Of a DNA stretch of 64,000 bases, positions 1 through 10,999 are shown one piece after another; within the stretch, counting starts at the first letter, position 1, and each line of letters begins with the position of its first letter. The stretch comes from Volvariella volvacea V23 (taxonomy: Eukaryota > Basidiomycota > Agaricomycetes > Agaricales > Pluteaceae). The stretch covers positions 843,651 to 907,650 of the forward strand of contig KB722736.1 in assembly GCA_000349905.1 (NCBI GenBank). Direction: 5' to 3'. A model generated the notes under the pieces. That model saw only the letters and a program-made list of their open reading frames with translations, was not told the origin of the DNA and made no database searches. The position numbers and the translations under genes are program-made.

Positions 1-1260
1 CCGAATGTTACCGCCTCATCAGATCCTGACAACTGCACCTCTCAAGTAGAAGGTAACAGGCACGATAATATTAAGGCCCTCAGAAGTATTCGACCAAATG
101 CTTCAAAATTCACCTGGCGACTTCCGGAATGGGTAAACTTTTCCTACGCAACTGTACAACACCGTACTCGCGTTCCACGCCGCAGACAGCCAAACCCATT
201 TGGACCTCATACTCAATCATTTTCCCGACTACGTTCAGTTTCCCGAGATGGGGCCCCATTACCACAAAATGCCGGCGATGGCGAAGTCGTTGCTCAACCG
301 AAGATGCCTTCTCGATCGGACAAACGCTTGATTGCAGAGCTTGAACCAGATAAAATTATTCCGAGTAACCTTCCTGACGAAATCATGCTCGGTGGTCCAG
401 TTGTGCCTCATCCACCTCCACGCCCCTGGGACGATCAAAATACCTTTGACTTGCCCTATGATAACCCGTTTTATACCCGCAGTATTAGCAATGTTTTGTG
501 GCTACCACGCAACCCCTGCGGTATACTGGATCTCGACGATACGGTAGATCTTAGGACCTCTTTGACAGTTGATCCATCAGCAGGTCAGTTAGGGAATTGG
601 GTCGCTTTCACCGATTCCCCCGTGCAGATGGATATGCCTCTACCACCCTGCGATGACTATCCTAGCACCCCTGAGGCACTGCCTTCAATACGCCGTGTTA
701 ATGGCACCGAGGAGATCGAGCTTCCAAAAGCAATAGCAAAACGCGTGCACGCAAAGGAAGAAAGTATTGAATCAACTGTGCGGTCTCATGGGCTGTCAGT
801 GTATCGCCGAAGACTGAGCGCAGACAAAAGCGTTACGGGGACTATCCTCACCAGACGGCGCAGTGAACTCGATAGTGCTCGTCCAGTGTCCCATAGGTCC
901 TTGTCGGATACTACCTCTTTCCGTGGCAGAGCGAGGGCAAGATCCATCATGTCAACTCTGCGGCCCCCAACTTCGCGTAAAGAGCGCTCGCGGTCGACAG
1001 ATTACGAATTTGGGTTGCGCCCTGATACGCATGCCCCAGCGGATTTAATGACAATTAACGCATCTACGTCACAGACTTCTATTGTCCAACCCCGGACAGC
1101 TCGAGGTCAAAATGTTACGACGCACCAGGCCATTGTTCACGAAGTACTAGCTGAAGAGGAACACGTGCATGCGAGCAGGCTCGAGGAGGAAGCTGAAGCC
1201 ACTAAATCCAAGTCAACTAAGTCCTGGATGACTTCGTGGATGTTTAGAAAATGGGAATGA
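1..1260 (+). CDS. C-terminal part of a CSC1/Phm7 (DUF221)-type membrane protein, 5' truncated
   Basis: The frame is open from base 1 to the TGA at 1258-1260, so about 419 residues of a protein that begins upstream of the window are visible. No membrane segment lies in this part. A central stretch reads DNPFYTRSISNVLWLPRN followed by an LDLDDTVDLR block. I recognise this as the cytoplasmic tail that follows the channel core in basidiomycete CSC1/RSN1/Phm7 proteins, which are osmosensitive calcium-permeable channels or phosphate-related transporters. The rest is low-complexity and rich in Ser, Arg and acidic residues, probably a regulatory tail. An ATG at 304 lies in the same frame but is internal. 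The assignment rests on the tail motif only; the core domain is outside the window. It could also be another large membrane protein with a similar tail. Confidence 0.6.
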   Translation, partial: PNVTASSDPDNCTSQVEGNRHDNIKALRSIRPNASKFTWRLPEWVNFSYATVQHRTRVPRRRQPNPFGPHTQSFSRLRSVSRDGAPLPQNAGDGEVVAQPKMPSRSDKRLIAELEPDKIIPSNLPDEIMLGGPVVPHPPPRPWDDQNTFDLPYDNPFYTRSISNVLWLPRNPCGILDLDDTVDLRTSLTVDPSAGQLGNWVAFTDSPVQMDMPLPPCDDYPSTPEALPSIRRVNGTEEIELPKAIAKRVHAKEESIESTVRSHGLSVYRRRLSADKSVTGTILTRRRSELDSARPVSHRSLSDTTSFRGRARARSIMSTLRPPTSRKERSRSTDYEFGLRPDTHAPADLMTINASTSQTSIVQPRTARGQNVTTHQAIVHEVLAEEEHVHASRLEEEAEATKSKSTKSWMTSWMFRKWE

Positions 1261-1590
1261 AGAGTTATGTACTCTATTGTGCGAGGATTTTCCTTTCCCC
1301 GCTTCTCACAATATGATACCTCCGGATCAATTATAGACCTCGTTACCATGAACGCATTTATCTTTACATTATCGCAATTTGTACGCGTACTACACATGAT
1401 CACTGCTTCCACTCATAGACTACGGCCACCTATGCCACTAATTCATCCCCAAATTTTCCGGACCGAGCTTTCTCCAAGTATCGGACTTCTCATGGAGCGA
1501 AAGTAAACCGACATTCAGCAAGATTATTGCGGTCTCCAAAGTATTTAAAGCCTCGTCAATGGTGCCATAGGTACAAGCAGACCAATAACG
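1261..1590. other. Intergenic, no gene seen
   Basis: Tandem (+/+) intergenic stretch. It should hold the 3' UTR of the channel-like gene and the promoter of the GH131 gene. I see no coding pattern or recognisable element. Confidence 0.5.
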
Positions 1591-2916
1591 ATGCGTCGAT
1601 TCTCTCTTGCTTTGCTCTCTGCATTCATCGGCGCCGCGCAAGCAGGCCAGATCATCTGGGATGGGAGCTTTAATCCATACGCCAGTCCTGCAGATTTTGA
1701 TAAATGTATGTCACCCCGACAAGAGATTCCCCCACAATGCCTAGAGCGCCCAGCTAATAACACTCATTTTCTTGGTAGGGTCTTGGGCCAACCAAGTTGG
1801 AGCATATCAATGGGTTAGTTGAATTGTTTCTGCATCCTTGTGCCTTATGACGAACAACTTCTTTTCTATTATAGTATATCCACGGTAGCGGACCAACATC
1901 TCATTATCTTGACGTATCTCCGTCGTACAAAAACCCCGCGCATACGTCTGAGCAACGAGGATTGAAGGTTACGATCGATTCGACTGCCACATGGAATTCG
2001 AATATGGAGCGTGCAGAATTGATTCCCCAGACAAACGCTAATTTAGGGACTGGTACTTTGTATTACCATTTCTCCGTGAAGCGTTCGAATACCAACGCAC
2101 CGGATGTAAGTTTATGCTAGAGCTCAATTCCCATCCATTTGACTTTTTGCCCGCCAGTCCACCTTGGAGCACCAAGTCTGCTTCTTTGAATCACACTTCA
2201 CTGAGGCAAGTAATATTATTTGTATATTTAGCACAACACTAAACGTGGAAATTCCCGTCTGTAGCTTAAGTATGGTGTCGGCTCCAGACCAACTAACCTC
2301 GTGTGGATGGTATCTGGTCAAGAGAAATGGTCAACTCCTTTCACTGCTGATACTTGGTTCAACTTCGCGTACGACATAAACGTGAGTGGTTACTGTAATG
2401 TCCAAAGTCTCGTTGACCACATCTCACACTATATTATAGTTCTCCGCCGGCACGGTGGGATTGTGGGCATCAACGGGTTCAAGCCCACTGACAAAAGTCG
2501 TTCAAAACGTAGCAGCGAATACCTATACCAACTCCGCAGATTGGCACCTTGGCGTCCTCCGTATCGTTAACACTCCACCCCCCGAGGATTGGTACTTCAG
2601 TGGTGTGTACGTTGAGAACGGTCCTATCACAACCTCCATGGGAAGCGGTGGTGGAAACACCACCACCACCCCGCCGATCACCACCACTACAACCACCACT
2701 ACGACAACAACGCCTCCAACTACCACCACCACCACAACAGCAGGCCCCGTCCAAACCCAATGGGGTCAATGCGGTGGAAATGGCTGGACTGGCCCAACTA
2801 CCTGCGCCAGCCCATACAAGTGTGTTGCTGTTTCTCCACCTTACTACTACCAAGTAAGTGTATACATTCCATCTAGGATAACTCATACTAATTCTACAAT
2901 TTCACAGTGCCAATAA
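1591..2916 (+). CDS. Secreted GH131 beta-glucanase with C-terminal CBM1
   Basis: Glycoside hydrolase family 131 enzymes cleave beta-1,3/1,4/1,6-glucans and act outside the cell on plant-wall or fungal glucan. Seven exons join to about 322 residues: 1591-1705, 1779-1813, 1875-2105, 2158-2205, 2265-2381, 2440-2853 and 2908-2916. The order is a signal peptide ([18 protein letters not shown]), a GH131 module with [12 protein letters not shown], the IHGSG block, RAELIPQT and [11 protein letters not shown], a Thr-rich linker, and a CBM1 starting [17 protein letters not shown] and ending YYYQCQ. The CBM1 has the usual Cys and aromatic residues for binding crystalline cellulose. The last exon codes only two residues and the stop. 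The fourth intron (2206-2264) starts GCAAGT, a GC-AG intron. The start is the ATG directly before the signal peptide. The fold assignment is firm; substrate preference is not visible. Confidence 0.92.
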
Positions 2917-3198
2917 AGGATGTTACTCTGTAGTATTGATCTGGAATCACGCCTGTAGTATTCTTGCCCTCATTTCATGCGCATACCACAATATAGTTCT
3001 TTTGTCTTTGACACCCTCCGGGTCCCTCGAACCAATGCAGAACATGAGCAAGCCTTGTTTAAGAACACATCGTATCCAAGCTCTAATCTATACATATGTA
3101 ATAGGTTACATCTTATACGTCATTTGTCCGTCATAAAATACAAGCGTCGCGATCAACACCGAAGTCAAGGGAGAAAATTGCCCGCTCCTTCAAGCGAT

Positions 3199-4037
3199 TC
3201 AAGCTGGTGTACGTCCTAATATACGTATGAGTTCATAGCCCTCAACATATGTGAGGAACCTTGTACTCACCAATGACACCACAAGCAGACCGAGCACCTG
3301 CATTCCCTGTTGCAAGTGAATCCCCCTCTCCGTGTCCGAGGTCATCAGTAGCGGCATGAATAACAACAGCACGACTTGGGTGATGGATGAGAATGTATGG
3401 CGATAAGCGAATGGAAAAAGAAGCATACCCAATGATGCTCAAAGGACCATTCAAACTAATATAGTAATCATCAAAAGTGAACGTGGCGATACCATTCTCG
3501 TCGCTGAAAACGTTCCCCAGATCACCGACGTGTCGGGTACTGCTCAAGCGGTCACCATGAGTCCTGTTGAAGGGATTGAAGTGAGGACCAGCGCTAGCAC
3601 ATCCACCAACGAGGTCGCCAAAAGCACTAGTTTTCGTTGGGAAGTCAGCTTTTTTCGCGCATAGACAACATTCTCAATACTGACTGGACGTGGAATCCTC
3701 TTTGAGAAGAGGGGTCAAGGCCTTGAACTAGACCACTAACTGTCACCGGTCCTCCGTAGTTCTCCTGGGTGAAGTTGACTGTGCCTGTGACGGAACTATC
3801 ACCTGATAAGGTGACAACAGCCTATGATATCTGGTCTTGAGAACTATTGCGCCACAAATCGTTCACAACTGCACTTACCCTCGTAATCAGGTCTGCTGGA
3901 GCAGGAGCAGGGAGTTCATTGGAAGGAGGTGTGGCAACAATGGTGGAGGTAGCTGTGGCACCAGTCGCCTCCGGGGTGTATGGGAGAGCGCTGACGGTGG
4001 AAGCAAGGAGAGCAGCGACGAATGTTGCGCAACGCAT
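3199..4037 (-). CDS. Secreted Cu/Zn superoxide dismutase
   Basis: Converts superoxide to oxygen and hydrogen peroxide, here outside the cell. Splicing from 4037 down to the TGA at 3201-3199 gives about 204 residues. Residues 1-17 form a signal peptide ([17 protein letters not shown]), followed by a Pro/Thr/Ala-rich spacer. The enzyme domain shows GFHVHAFGD (the first intron-spliced pair of copper-ligand His), [13 protein letters not shown] (bridging and zinc His), GDLGN with the zinc Asp, and [11 protein letters not shown] with the last copper His. Cys in GGC and SACGVIG can form the family disulfide. The HVH motif is created by joining an exon ending in CA to one starting T at an intron with a GTCAGT donor. 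An in-frame ATG lies 51 bases upstream (4088), but its extension would bury the signal peptide, so the inner start is preferred. It is convergent with the GH131 gene. Confidence 0.92.
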
Positions 4038-5094
4038 CGTGATCACAGTTGTAAATAAGATCGTTAAAAGTCGTTGAGGAGATAACACTGAGGGTGGTTG
4101 GGGCTATTGTCCTACCATGGTTGAGATGTAGGTTTTTAAATGATGGAGCGCCCATTCATGCGTCACGAAGCGTTTCAGCCTCCGAGCATGTAACGGGCGT
4201 GGCTTCCATTGTGCCCTTGTTCCAGTCCATTCATTTCGTAATTAAAAAGGATGATTGTGACGCATGCTCGAGGCGTGTCCGGCGACATCATCAATTGATC
4301 CTCACCGCCCTTCAGACTTGAGACACAAACCTTTTATTTCTGACGGGAAAGACGGGAGCCACTCACCCAAAGCGGCATTTACAATGCAAAAATGTGCAGG
4401 CAGTTACATCCTCGCTTCTTCTAGGCTATACGCGAAGACGTTACCCGGGATAATAAAACAGGGTGGCGTTGCCCCATTGCAAGATAAAATGATTGGGTCT
4501 ACAACGTGGTGCCCGAACGGTCTGATCCTTACGAAATGATCAAGTGCAGGCCACCAATCAGGACTCGTGCTCGCTAAAAGGGCTCAGATACTGCCACACA
4601 CGTTACTGATTTCTTGCCAGTCGTTTTGCCTATATTTACCGTGAGCACTCAACACAGACAGCACTTTTCCTGATGCTATTCTTGGTGAGAATGACAGGAG
4701 GAGTCCTGAGGAGAGTTCAGTGAGAAAACCGAAAATGTGCTACCACTCACCATCCGGGAACGAGCACCACGAGTGTACTCGGAACGACTTGGGGGACGCC
4801 AAGAGCCGAGAGAAGTGCCACACGATTGAAGGATCTCCATAACAGGGTGAGCCCTACAATAGATCGTCACTGTGTGCAGATTACAAGGGCCTCTTGGAAG
4901 GTTACACGAGCCTAGCCAGGCAGCCTTGTTGTCTTCAACGTCCGTGGACGTTAAATGAAATCCGCTGGCCAATGGGAGCGCAGTTATAATTGAGGAAAAT
5001 TGTCACAGACGTGTCACACTACACTGTCCGCATATGGAAGGTGATCCTTTCCTCATTAACTTTACCCTCACCCAGGCCCCGCCTTGTAGCCATC
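4038..5094. other. Divergent promoter region of SOD (-) and UTP14 (+)
   Basis: About 1.06 kb between two divergently transcribed genes. Short open frames on both strands lack family motifs or splice support. I see no RNA gene or repeat. Confidence 0.5.
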
Positions 5095-8000
5095 ATGGTC
5101 AAGGTTAATTCAACAAAAAGAAGGACAGGACGGCAACCCCGTCCTTCAATTTCAAAAACGCGACAATCTACCAAAAAAGCCAATGCTGCAGGCTATGCCA
5201 AACGAGTCTCTCGTAAAGCTCAAGGACCAACCCAGAAGGGGTCCATGGCTGATGACGTTTATGAATACGCTCCGGAAGACGTGAGACGCTCAAAAATTCG
5301 ATTGGATCTTGATAAGGATGAGGCTACAGATTGGGGTGTGGGGCCTGACGGTGAGATTCAAGGTGATCGAGATAAATTGAGGGCCAGGTTAATTGGCGAG
5401 AATGACGAGAATGAGAGGATTGATAGTGAAGACGATGAGGAGATTGATAGTGATGCTGCATTTGAGGAGAGTGACGACGAGGAGTACGCTGGGTTCTTCA
5501 AAAAGAATGTGAGGCCTGCCGGCACCTCGAATTTGACTCATACTAACATCTGAATATTGTTAGGTCCGGGAAAAGTCAAAAAAGAAGTCGAAGTCGACAT
5601 CAACTGTTCAGTTCGAAGTTGATTTAAATGAGGACGACGATGAAAATATGGAGGCGAATTCTGATGCTGCAAGTCAGGATGCCTCAGATGGTGAGGACGA
5701 GGAGTCTTCAGATAACGCGGAAGAGGAAGAAGCGGAAGCTGGCGAATTTTACGATTTATTGGATATCCTCGATGGGCGGGCCAAGCTTCCGGAGGATCAA
5801 TCGCCTGATGAGGCCCCAGGCATGCAAGAACGAACACTTGGACAAGACCTCAGGGAAAAGGAGCAAATCCTGGAACAAGGTATGGACAACAGGGATTTGT
5901 CAGGGAGCGAGGAAAGTAGTGAGGAAGAGAGCGACAGTGGAGAACAAGAAGAGGAGCAGGAGGACACCATGGACTTTGTACCATCTGATGACGAAGGGCC
6001 TTCCTTCCAGGCTCTAGAAGATCTACAAAATTTTGTAGCCGGTTTGGAAACCTCATCAAAGAAACGAAAAACACCTGAAGGAGGTGACGGCGCAACTTCT
6101 GATACCGGTACAGAACAAAGGGCGCGAAAACGCCGTGCTCTGCAAGAAAAGACGGCAGCTGGGATCGAGAACGAATTCAGCGCACGAATAGGTGGTAAGT
6201 CCTTTGAGCTCATCTCTGCGACCAATTTAGCAACGCACGCCTCGGCCTTCTCTTCATAGATGTAAAGTTGGACCTCGAAGATCTCCTAGCACCACTTGCC
6301 ACTCAATCATCCGCCCTTCAATCACTTAAAAAGTCCACCAAAGCCCTTACATCGTCTAAAACGAAGTCATTATCTGCTCCTCTACCACAGAGAGCACAGG
6401 AAAGACTTGATCGACAAGCAGCATATGAGCAAACCAAAGAGGAGGTCCAAAAGTGGGCCGGAACAATGAAGCGGATACGAGAGGTAAGAATATGGCTATC
6501 GACCAACGCAGCAGTTGAAAGCTAAGGACAGAATTGTATGGGCCTTAGGCTGAGCATCTTAGTTTCCCATTGCAAGCACCTACTGCGGGTCGGGTTTCCA
6601 ATCTCGAACTAGCTGCCAAGTTTAAAGTAAGATTCACCCGTTCCCTATCGTATGTGCGCTCAACCCTGTATCGCTTTATCTTCTTTGCCCTGCTAGCCTA
6701 CAACGCAGCTAGAAAGCGCAGTTGATACCCTTCTCAAATCTGCTAAAATGCGCGAACAGGATATCCAGCAAACAGAGGACAGTATGCTGCAAATGAACAA
6801 ACTATCCATCGAGGAAGTCGCTCAGCGTCGTATTGAACTACGGAAGATGCGCGAATTGATGTTCCGCGCGGAGATGAAGGCGAAGAGGATAGCAAAAATT
6901 AAGAGCAAAACGTACAGAAGGATTAAGAGGAAGGAAAGAGAGAAACTGGGTGAGAAGATTGACGAATCAGATGCGGATGGGGAAGAAGGGGAGGAAAAGA
7001 GGTTGAAGCTGGAGTATGAAAGAGCCAAGGAGAGAGCGACCCTAAAGCACAAATACACCGGGAAATGGGCGAAGAAGATGCAAGGAAGAGAAGGAATGGA
7101 CGAGGAAACGAGAAGGGACATCGAAGAAATGTTAGAGAGGGGGGAGAAACTGAGAAGGCGGATTCAAGGCGTGGGAAGTGATGAAAGTGAAGGTGATCAT
7201 GGTGAAAGCGAAGATGATGATGAAAACGATGAAGGTGGTGACGGTGGGCTTGAAAGAATCAAGCAGAATGCATTTGACGAGATTCGAGCACTTGATGCTG
7301 AGGATGCAGATGGTGCTGAATCGAGCGGGAAAAAAGGGAAGAGCGTATTTGAAATGAAATTCATGAAAGATGCCATGGCACGTCAACAGCAGCAGACCGA
7401 TAAAATGGTTGACGACTTCTACAAGGAAATGGGTGGTAGCATGCCAAGAGGGGATAATAGCGACGAAGAGAATGGTAGGGACGAGGATGGTGCTGCCATC
7501 GATCCACCTAGTGGGGTCATTGCTGTCCGTGCTGGTGGCCGTGTTGTTTATCGTCCTGGTGCATCAGTAGGTCCTTTCTCTTCGCTTGAGCATTAGTCTC
7601 TAGTCCCAGCTATATGCTGGTTCAACCGTCCGCTGCTTGCTAGTTGTCGATTCGACAAGTGGAGAAACTGACCTGTAAATATGCGCATTCTAGATAAACT
7701 TCCAACCCGCAGTCCGATCTATGGGGTCCCTAGCATCAGATACATCGAGTGTTACACTAAAATCTACGGATCTACTCTCCCCGCCACCACCTTTATCACC
7801 TGAGCATCAAAAACGACCCACAGTTCCCCTCCCGAATGAATCAGAGTTGAACCCATGGCTCGCGCCACAAGAATCCGAACCACTATCCGGCGGTGCCGTC
7901 AAAGTGGCGCGAAAACAGAACGAGATTATTGTTTCGAAGGAGAGCAAGCAAATGGACAAGTCGAAGAATAAGTTGAAGAAGTTGGCAAGAAAGAGAGAGG

Positions 8001-8993
8001 AGGAGAAAGCGAAGGCAAGGGAGGACGAAGTGGTGGAAATTAAGATGGATAATGTGCTGAAACTTGATTCCCCGCCTTCGCAGTCAGCACAAGGAAAGAC
8101 GACGGAAGTCAAAGGAAAGTCCACGAAGAGCGGCACCGCATCAGCAACTCCTGTACCGACTCGAGATGAGGGTGACCACGATTCCGACGCTCATAGTGAA
8201 ATTGAGGAGCAAGAAAAACTCTTAATGAAGAGAGGAAAGGGAGCAAATGCCTCGAACAAGGGATTGAAAGCATTTGAACAGCGAGATTTGGTTGCGTTGG
8301 CGTTTGCAGGTGATAATGTAGTGAAGGTCCGTTCATTTTCTGATTCCGCGTCATTTACCCTGTACAAGAACTCGCTCGTGCTCCCTGGCGCCGCTCACCC
8401 GTCTTGGGAGTTTGAATTGTCTCATCTGGCGGATACATGCGCGCTGTTGTTTCTGACACTGAAACCTTTTACTTTAGCAATTTGAGGAAACGAAGAAGCG
8501 AGCCATTGCAGAGGACGCACCCCGGGAAGTTGATACGACCTTACCCGGTTGGGTACGTCTGTCCTTTGTGTTTTAAGTTATATTCGTTTCTCACCTTGAT
8601 ATAGGGCTCCTGGGGTGGTACTGGTACACGCAAGGGTCCATCCAAACCACACCTCATCAAAAAGCTCCCTGGCATTGATCCCAAATCCCGTGCCGACTAT
8701 GATAAAGCCCATATCATAATCTCCGAGAAGCGAGATAAGAAAGCAGCAAAATACCTGGTTAAGGACCTACCATACCCTTATACCAGCCAAGCACAATTCG
8801 AAAGAAGTATGGAAAGACCACTTGGAGTGGAATGGAATACAAGAGTTGGATTTCAGAGGAATACTCTGCCTAAGGTGGTTAAGAAGGTATGTCACCGTGT
8901 CCCGCCTTACTCGATTGAGAGACTAGAAGGACTAAATGTCCCCCTTTTCAGCCTGGTGTTATTATTGATCCTCTGGGGAAACAGCATAGTTGA
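5095..8993 (+). CDS. UTP14: U3 snoRNP component Utp14 (18S rRNA processing)
   Basis: Utp14 belongs to the nucleolar small-subunit processome, which cuts the pre-rRNA to release 18S, and it activates the helicase Dhr1. Nine exons join without a stop to about 1,082 residues: 5095-5508, 5564-6194, 6260-6483, 6549-6626, 6697-7566, 7694-8326, 8478-8552, 8605-8886 and 8952-8993. Diagnostic stretches are a basic N-terminus, long acidic runs, REAEHLSFPLQAP, the KIKSKTYRRIKRK block, GRVVYRPGAS, ELNPWL, and LPGWGSWGGTGT close to the end. Length and domain order match the family. The ATG at 5095 is chosen because the family-like basic start MVKVNSTKRRTGR begins there; the upstream in-frame codons from 4990 look like leader. 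Introns are 55-151 nt, all GT-AG. The donor at 8327 (GTCCGT) is weak. Confidence 0.95.
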
Positions 8994-10788
8994 AGTACCA
9001 CAATTGGGATACCTTGCAATTGCATAGCAGATGTCTACAACTGTTCTCTTACTCGTTTGTATCCTGGCATCTTTTTCTTCTTGACATAGCAAGCCATCTT
9101 TGATCATCTTAAAATGCTCGCCCAGAACACTGCTTGCCCATGTCTAGTGGGGACTCATAGTTGATGGTACTGGTGTGCTCTGCTTGCTTTGCTCACTCGT
9201 CACAAGGGAAGTCTGAGCTTGTCCCCAAGGCGGGTGCTCGTTCTTGAAATCAGGTCCTCTTACATGCAAGTTTGCCACCCGTTAGCTAACCACTATACCC
9301 TCTACGGCACCCACGAGGCTTAGGTCCAGCAATTATGCAGCACTGGGTGAAGCACTTCCAAATCTAGATGCATGAATTACATGAAGAATAGCTTCAGTGC
9401 CCAGCAATTCTGACAGACTGTTATCGTATGTCTCTTCCTGTGGCATTGGTGCAAATGCACCCGAGTGCACACGGTGTTGAGGTATGTTCTAGTAATTTCG
9501 GCTCTACACGCAATGCCCTAATGTGAAAGTGTAGGGTGATCCCGTGTCATCGTTGGGCAACTACAATCTCCAAATGGCAATTCGACGATCCCACAGCCTG
9601 AGACGATACCAAACTTATCCATGCTCGATTCTTGCCTAGGATGTACAAACTGCTTAGCACTTATTCAACGGATATGAACGTATCGATGAGGGTTGTCAAC
9701 CCGAATTCTCTTTTGAGCTCTGGAGCCATCAGAAGGCTTGAAAACCTATCTCACACAGTAACTTCATCACATCAGCACACGACTGCGTTCTGGCCATGCT
9801 GTTTGTCTTCTTCACACGATCTCCGACCGATCCATGCTGGGATAGGCGCGCAAGATCTGACGTGCTCCTCTTGTAGGTTCCTGTTCGGGCGTCTCCATCT
9901 CCATGCACATCTAATCTGGAAGCGTCTATGCAAAGTCCCCTCCCGTAGACAGCAGTCATTTGCTACCACATAGGATGAACGCCGCACGAAATAGGGTACT
10001 TGCCCCGAATGGGTCAGATCACTTCTGTGCATGTGATGATCCCAGCCCTGCTCTATGTTCTGCTAGAATCGCCTCGGGAAGAGCAGGAGCATAATAGCTG
10101 CCATAGATGGACTACAGCAACGGTCAGCTGAGATACACGGTACAGCTTGTAACGACCTCCTTGCGATTAGTGCAAACTGTGCTCTATGTTTCAACTGCTG
10201 TCATAGCCTTAGTTTGGACACCTTAATTCCGAAGGACGCCTTCGCCTTCGCGGTAGCGAATAGCCTTGACAGATTGGCACATACGCCTATCAGTCCTGTC
10301 AATAGCACTGTATCTAATACTTGCATATCACCGCAACTTTCGATTCCTCCTAGGGCAGCATAGAGATTGCGTAAATACCACCACTATTTCAAACATCCAC
10401 AAACTTGGTCCACGAATTATTTATTAAGTAGGGCAGTTGGTGTGTGTCTCACTAATCACTATCGATACCAAGATACCGAAGGGAGGAATAGTGATAGAAT
10501 GTAGGGAAAAAGGGATGAAGCGGTTCGCAGGATGACTCCTTCGTCTGATGAGAAAAGGACCAAGGCCCAATGATGGTAATACCCCTTGAACATGAGGTGA
10601 TGCTTGACACGGGAGTCGAGAGATTCCCTGAGTCCATGATGGGAGAGCATATACGGTAAATAGCAAGAATGGGAAAAGTAGTAAGAGACATAATGTGAGG
10701 GTAAGAAATAAAGGAGAGACGAGGGTAGAGGAGGTTATTGACAGCAAGCAAAAAAAAAAAACAAACAATGCCAATAAGATAATACGGT
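8994..10788. other. Gene-poor stretch with a tRNA-like fold
   Basis: About 1.8 kb between UTP14 and the small ORF at 10789-10950. Open frames here (for example 9632-9973) start with non-ATG codons and match nothing I know. At 9232-9312 the minus strand has complementary ends (GGGTGC and GCACCC), a D-arm-like TATAGTGGTTAGC and a TTCAA T-loop core, but the T-stem and anticodon stem do not pair. It is at best a degenerate tRNA or a tRNA-derived fragment. A 12-base A run lies near 10750. Confidence 0.45.
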
Positions 10789-10950
10789 CTACAGAGAAGT
10801 GGGGGCATCTCCTCTCATTGGGCTGATGGAGAGATCAGGAGCCGCATCCATGAAGGTGTCCTGAATAGCATAAACACCTTCTCGTAACCCGATGACGACA
10901 TAGGTAGCGCATATACGCATAAAATTCCATGTCTTTCGTCCGGTGGCCAT
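10789..10950 (-). CDS. Possible 53-residue small membrane protein
   Basis: An ATG at 10950 opens a 53-codon frame ending in TAG at 10791-10789, only 49 bp downstream of the VAP stop codon on the same strand. The product is MATGRKTWNFMRICATYVV and onward. It has a basic start, one hydrophobic segment of about 17-19 residues (roughly residues 10-29) and a short acidic/Pro-containing tail. Composition looks protein-like. I do not recognise the family. The size and single segment recall small mitochondrial outer-membrane subunits, but that is a guess. A five-codon upstream frame (ATG GGC CCT TTT TAA) precedes it. It may be carried in the 3' UTR of the VAP transcript, have its own 5' exon inside the VAP gene, or be chance. 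Confidence 0.35.
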   Translation of the reverse strand: MATGRKTWNFMRICATYVVIGLREGVYAIQDTFMDAAPDLSISPMRGDAPTSL

Positions 10951-10999
10951 AACGACACGTTAAAAAGGGCCCATAAGAGCAACGAAATAGCAGACTGAA

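Noticed and set aside
2523..2735. Simple repeat of ACC/ACA as a microsatellite element
   Set aside because: It encodes the Thr/Pro linker between enzyme and CBM1, a normal feature of such proteins.
2479..2886. Minus-strand open frames through the GH131 linker
   Set aside because: They are the complement of the Thr codon repeat (ACC/ACT) and vanish outside it; the plus-strand gene explains the region.
7567..8477. Intronic C/D snoRNA in the 127- and 151-nt introns of UTP14
   Set aside because: CTGA-like D boxes are present, but no matching C box (RTGATGA) or terminal stem was found.
10424..10774. Minus-strand hydrophobic 116-residue frame
   Set aside because: Pyrimidine-rich 3' flank translated by chance; no motif and no ATG context.
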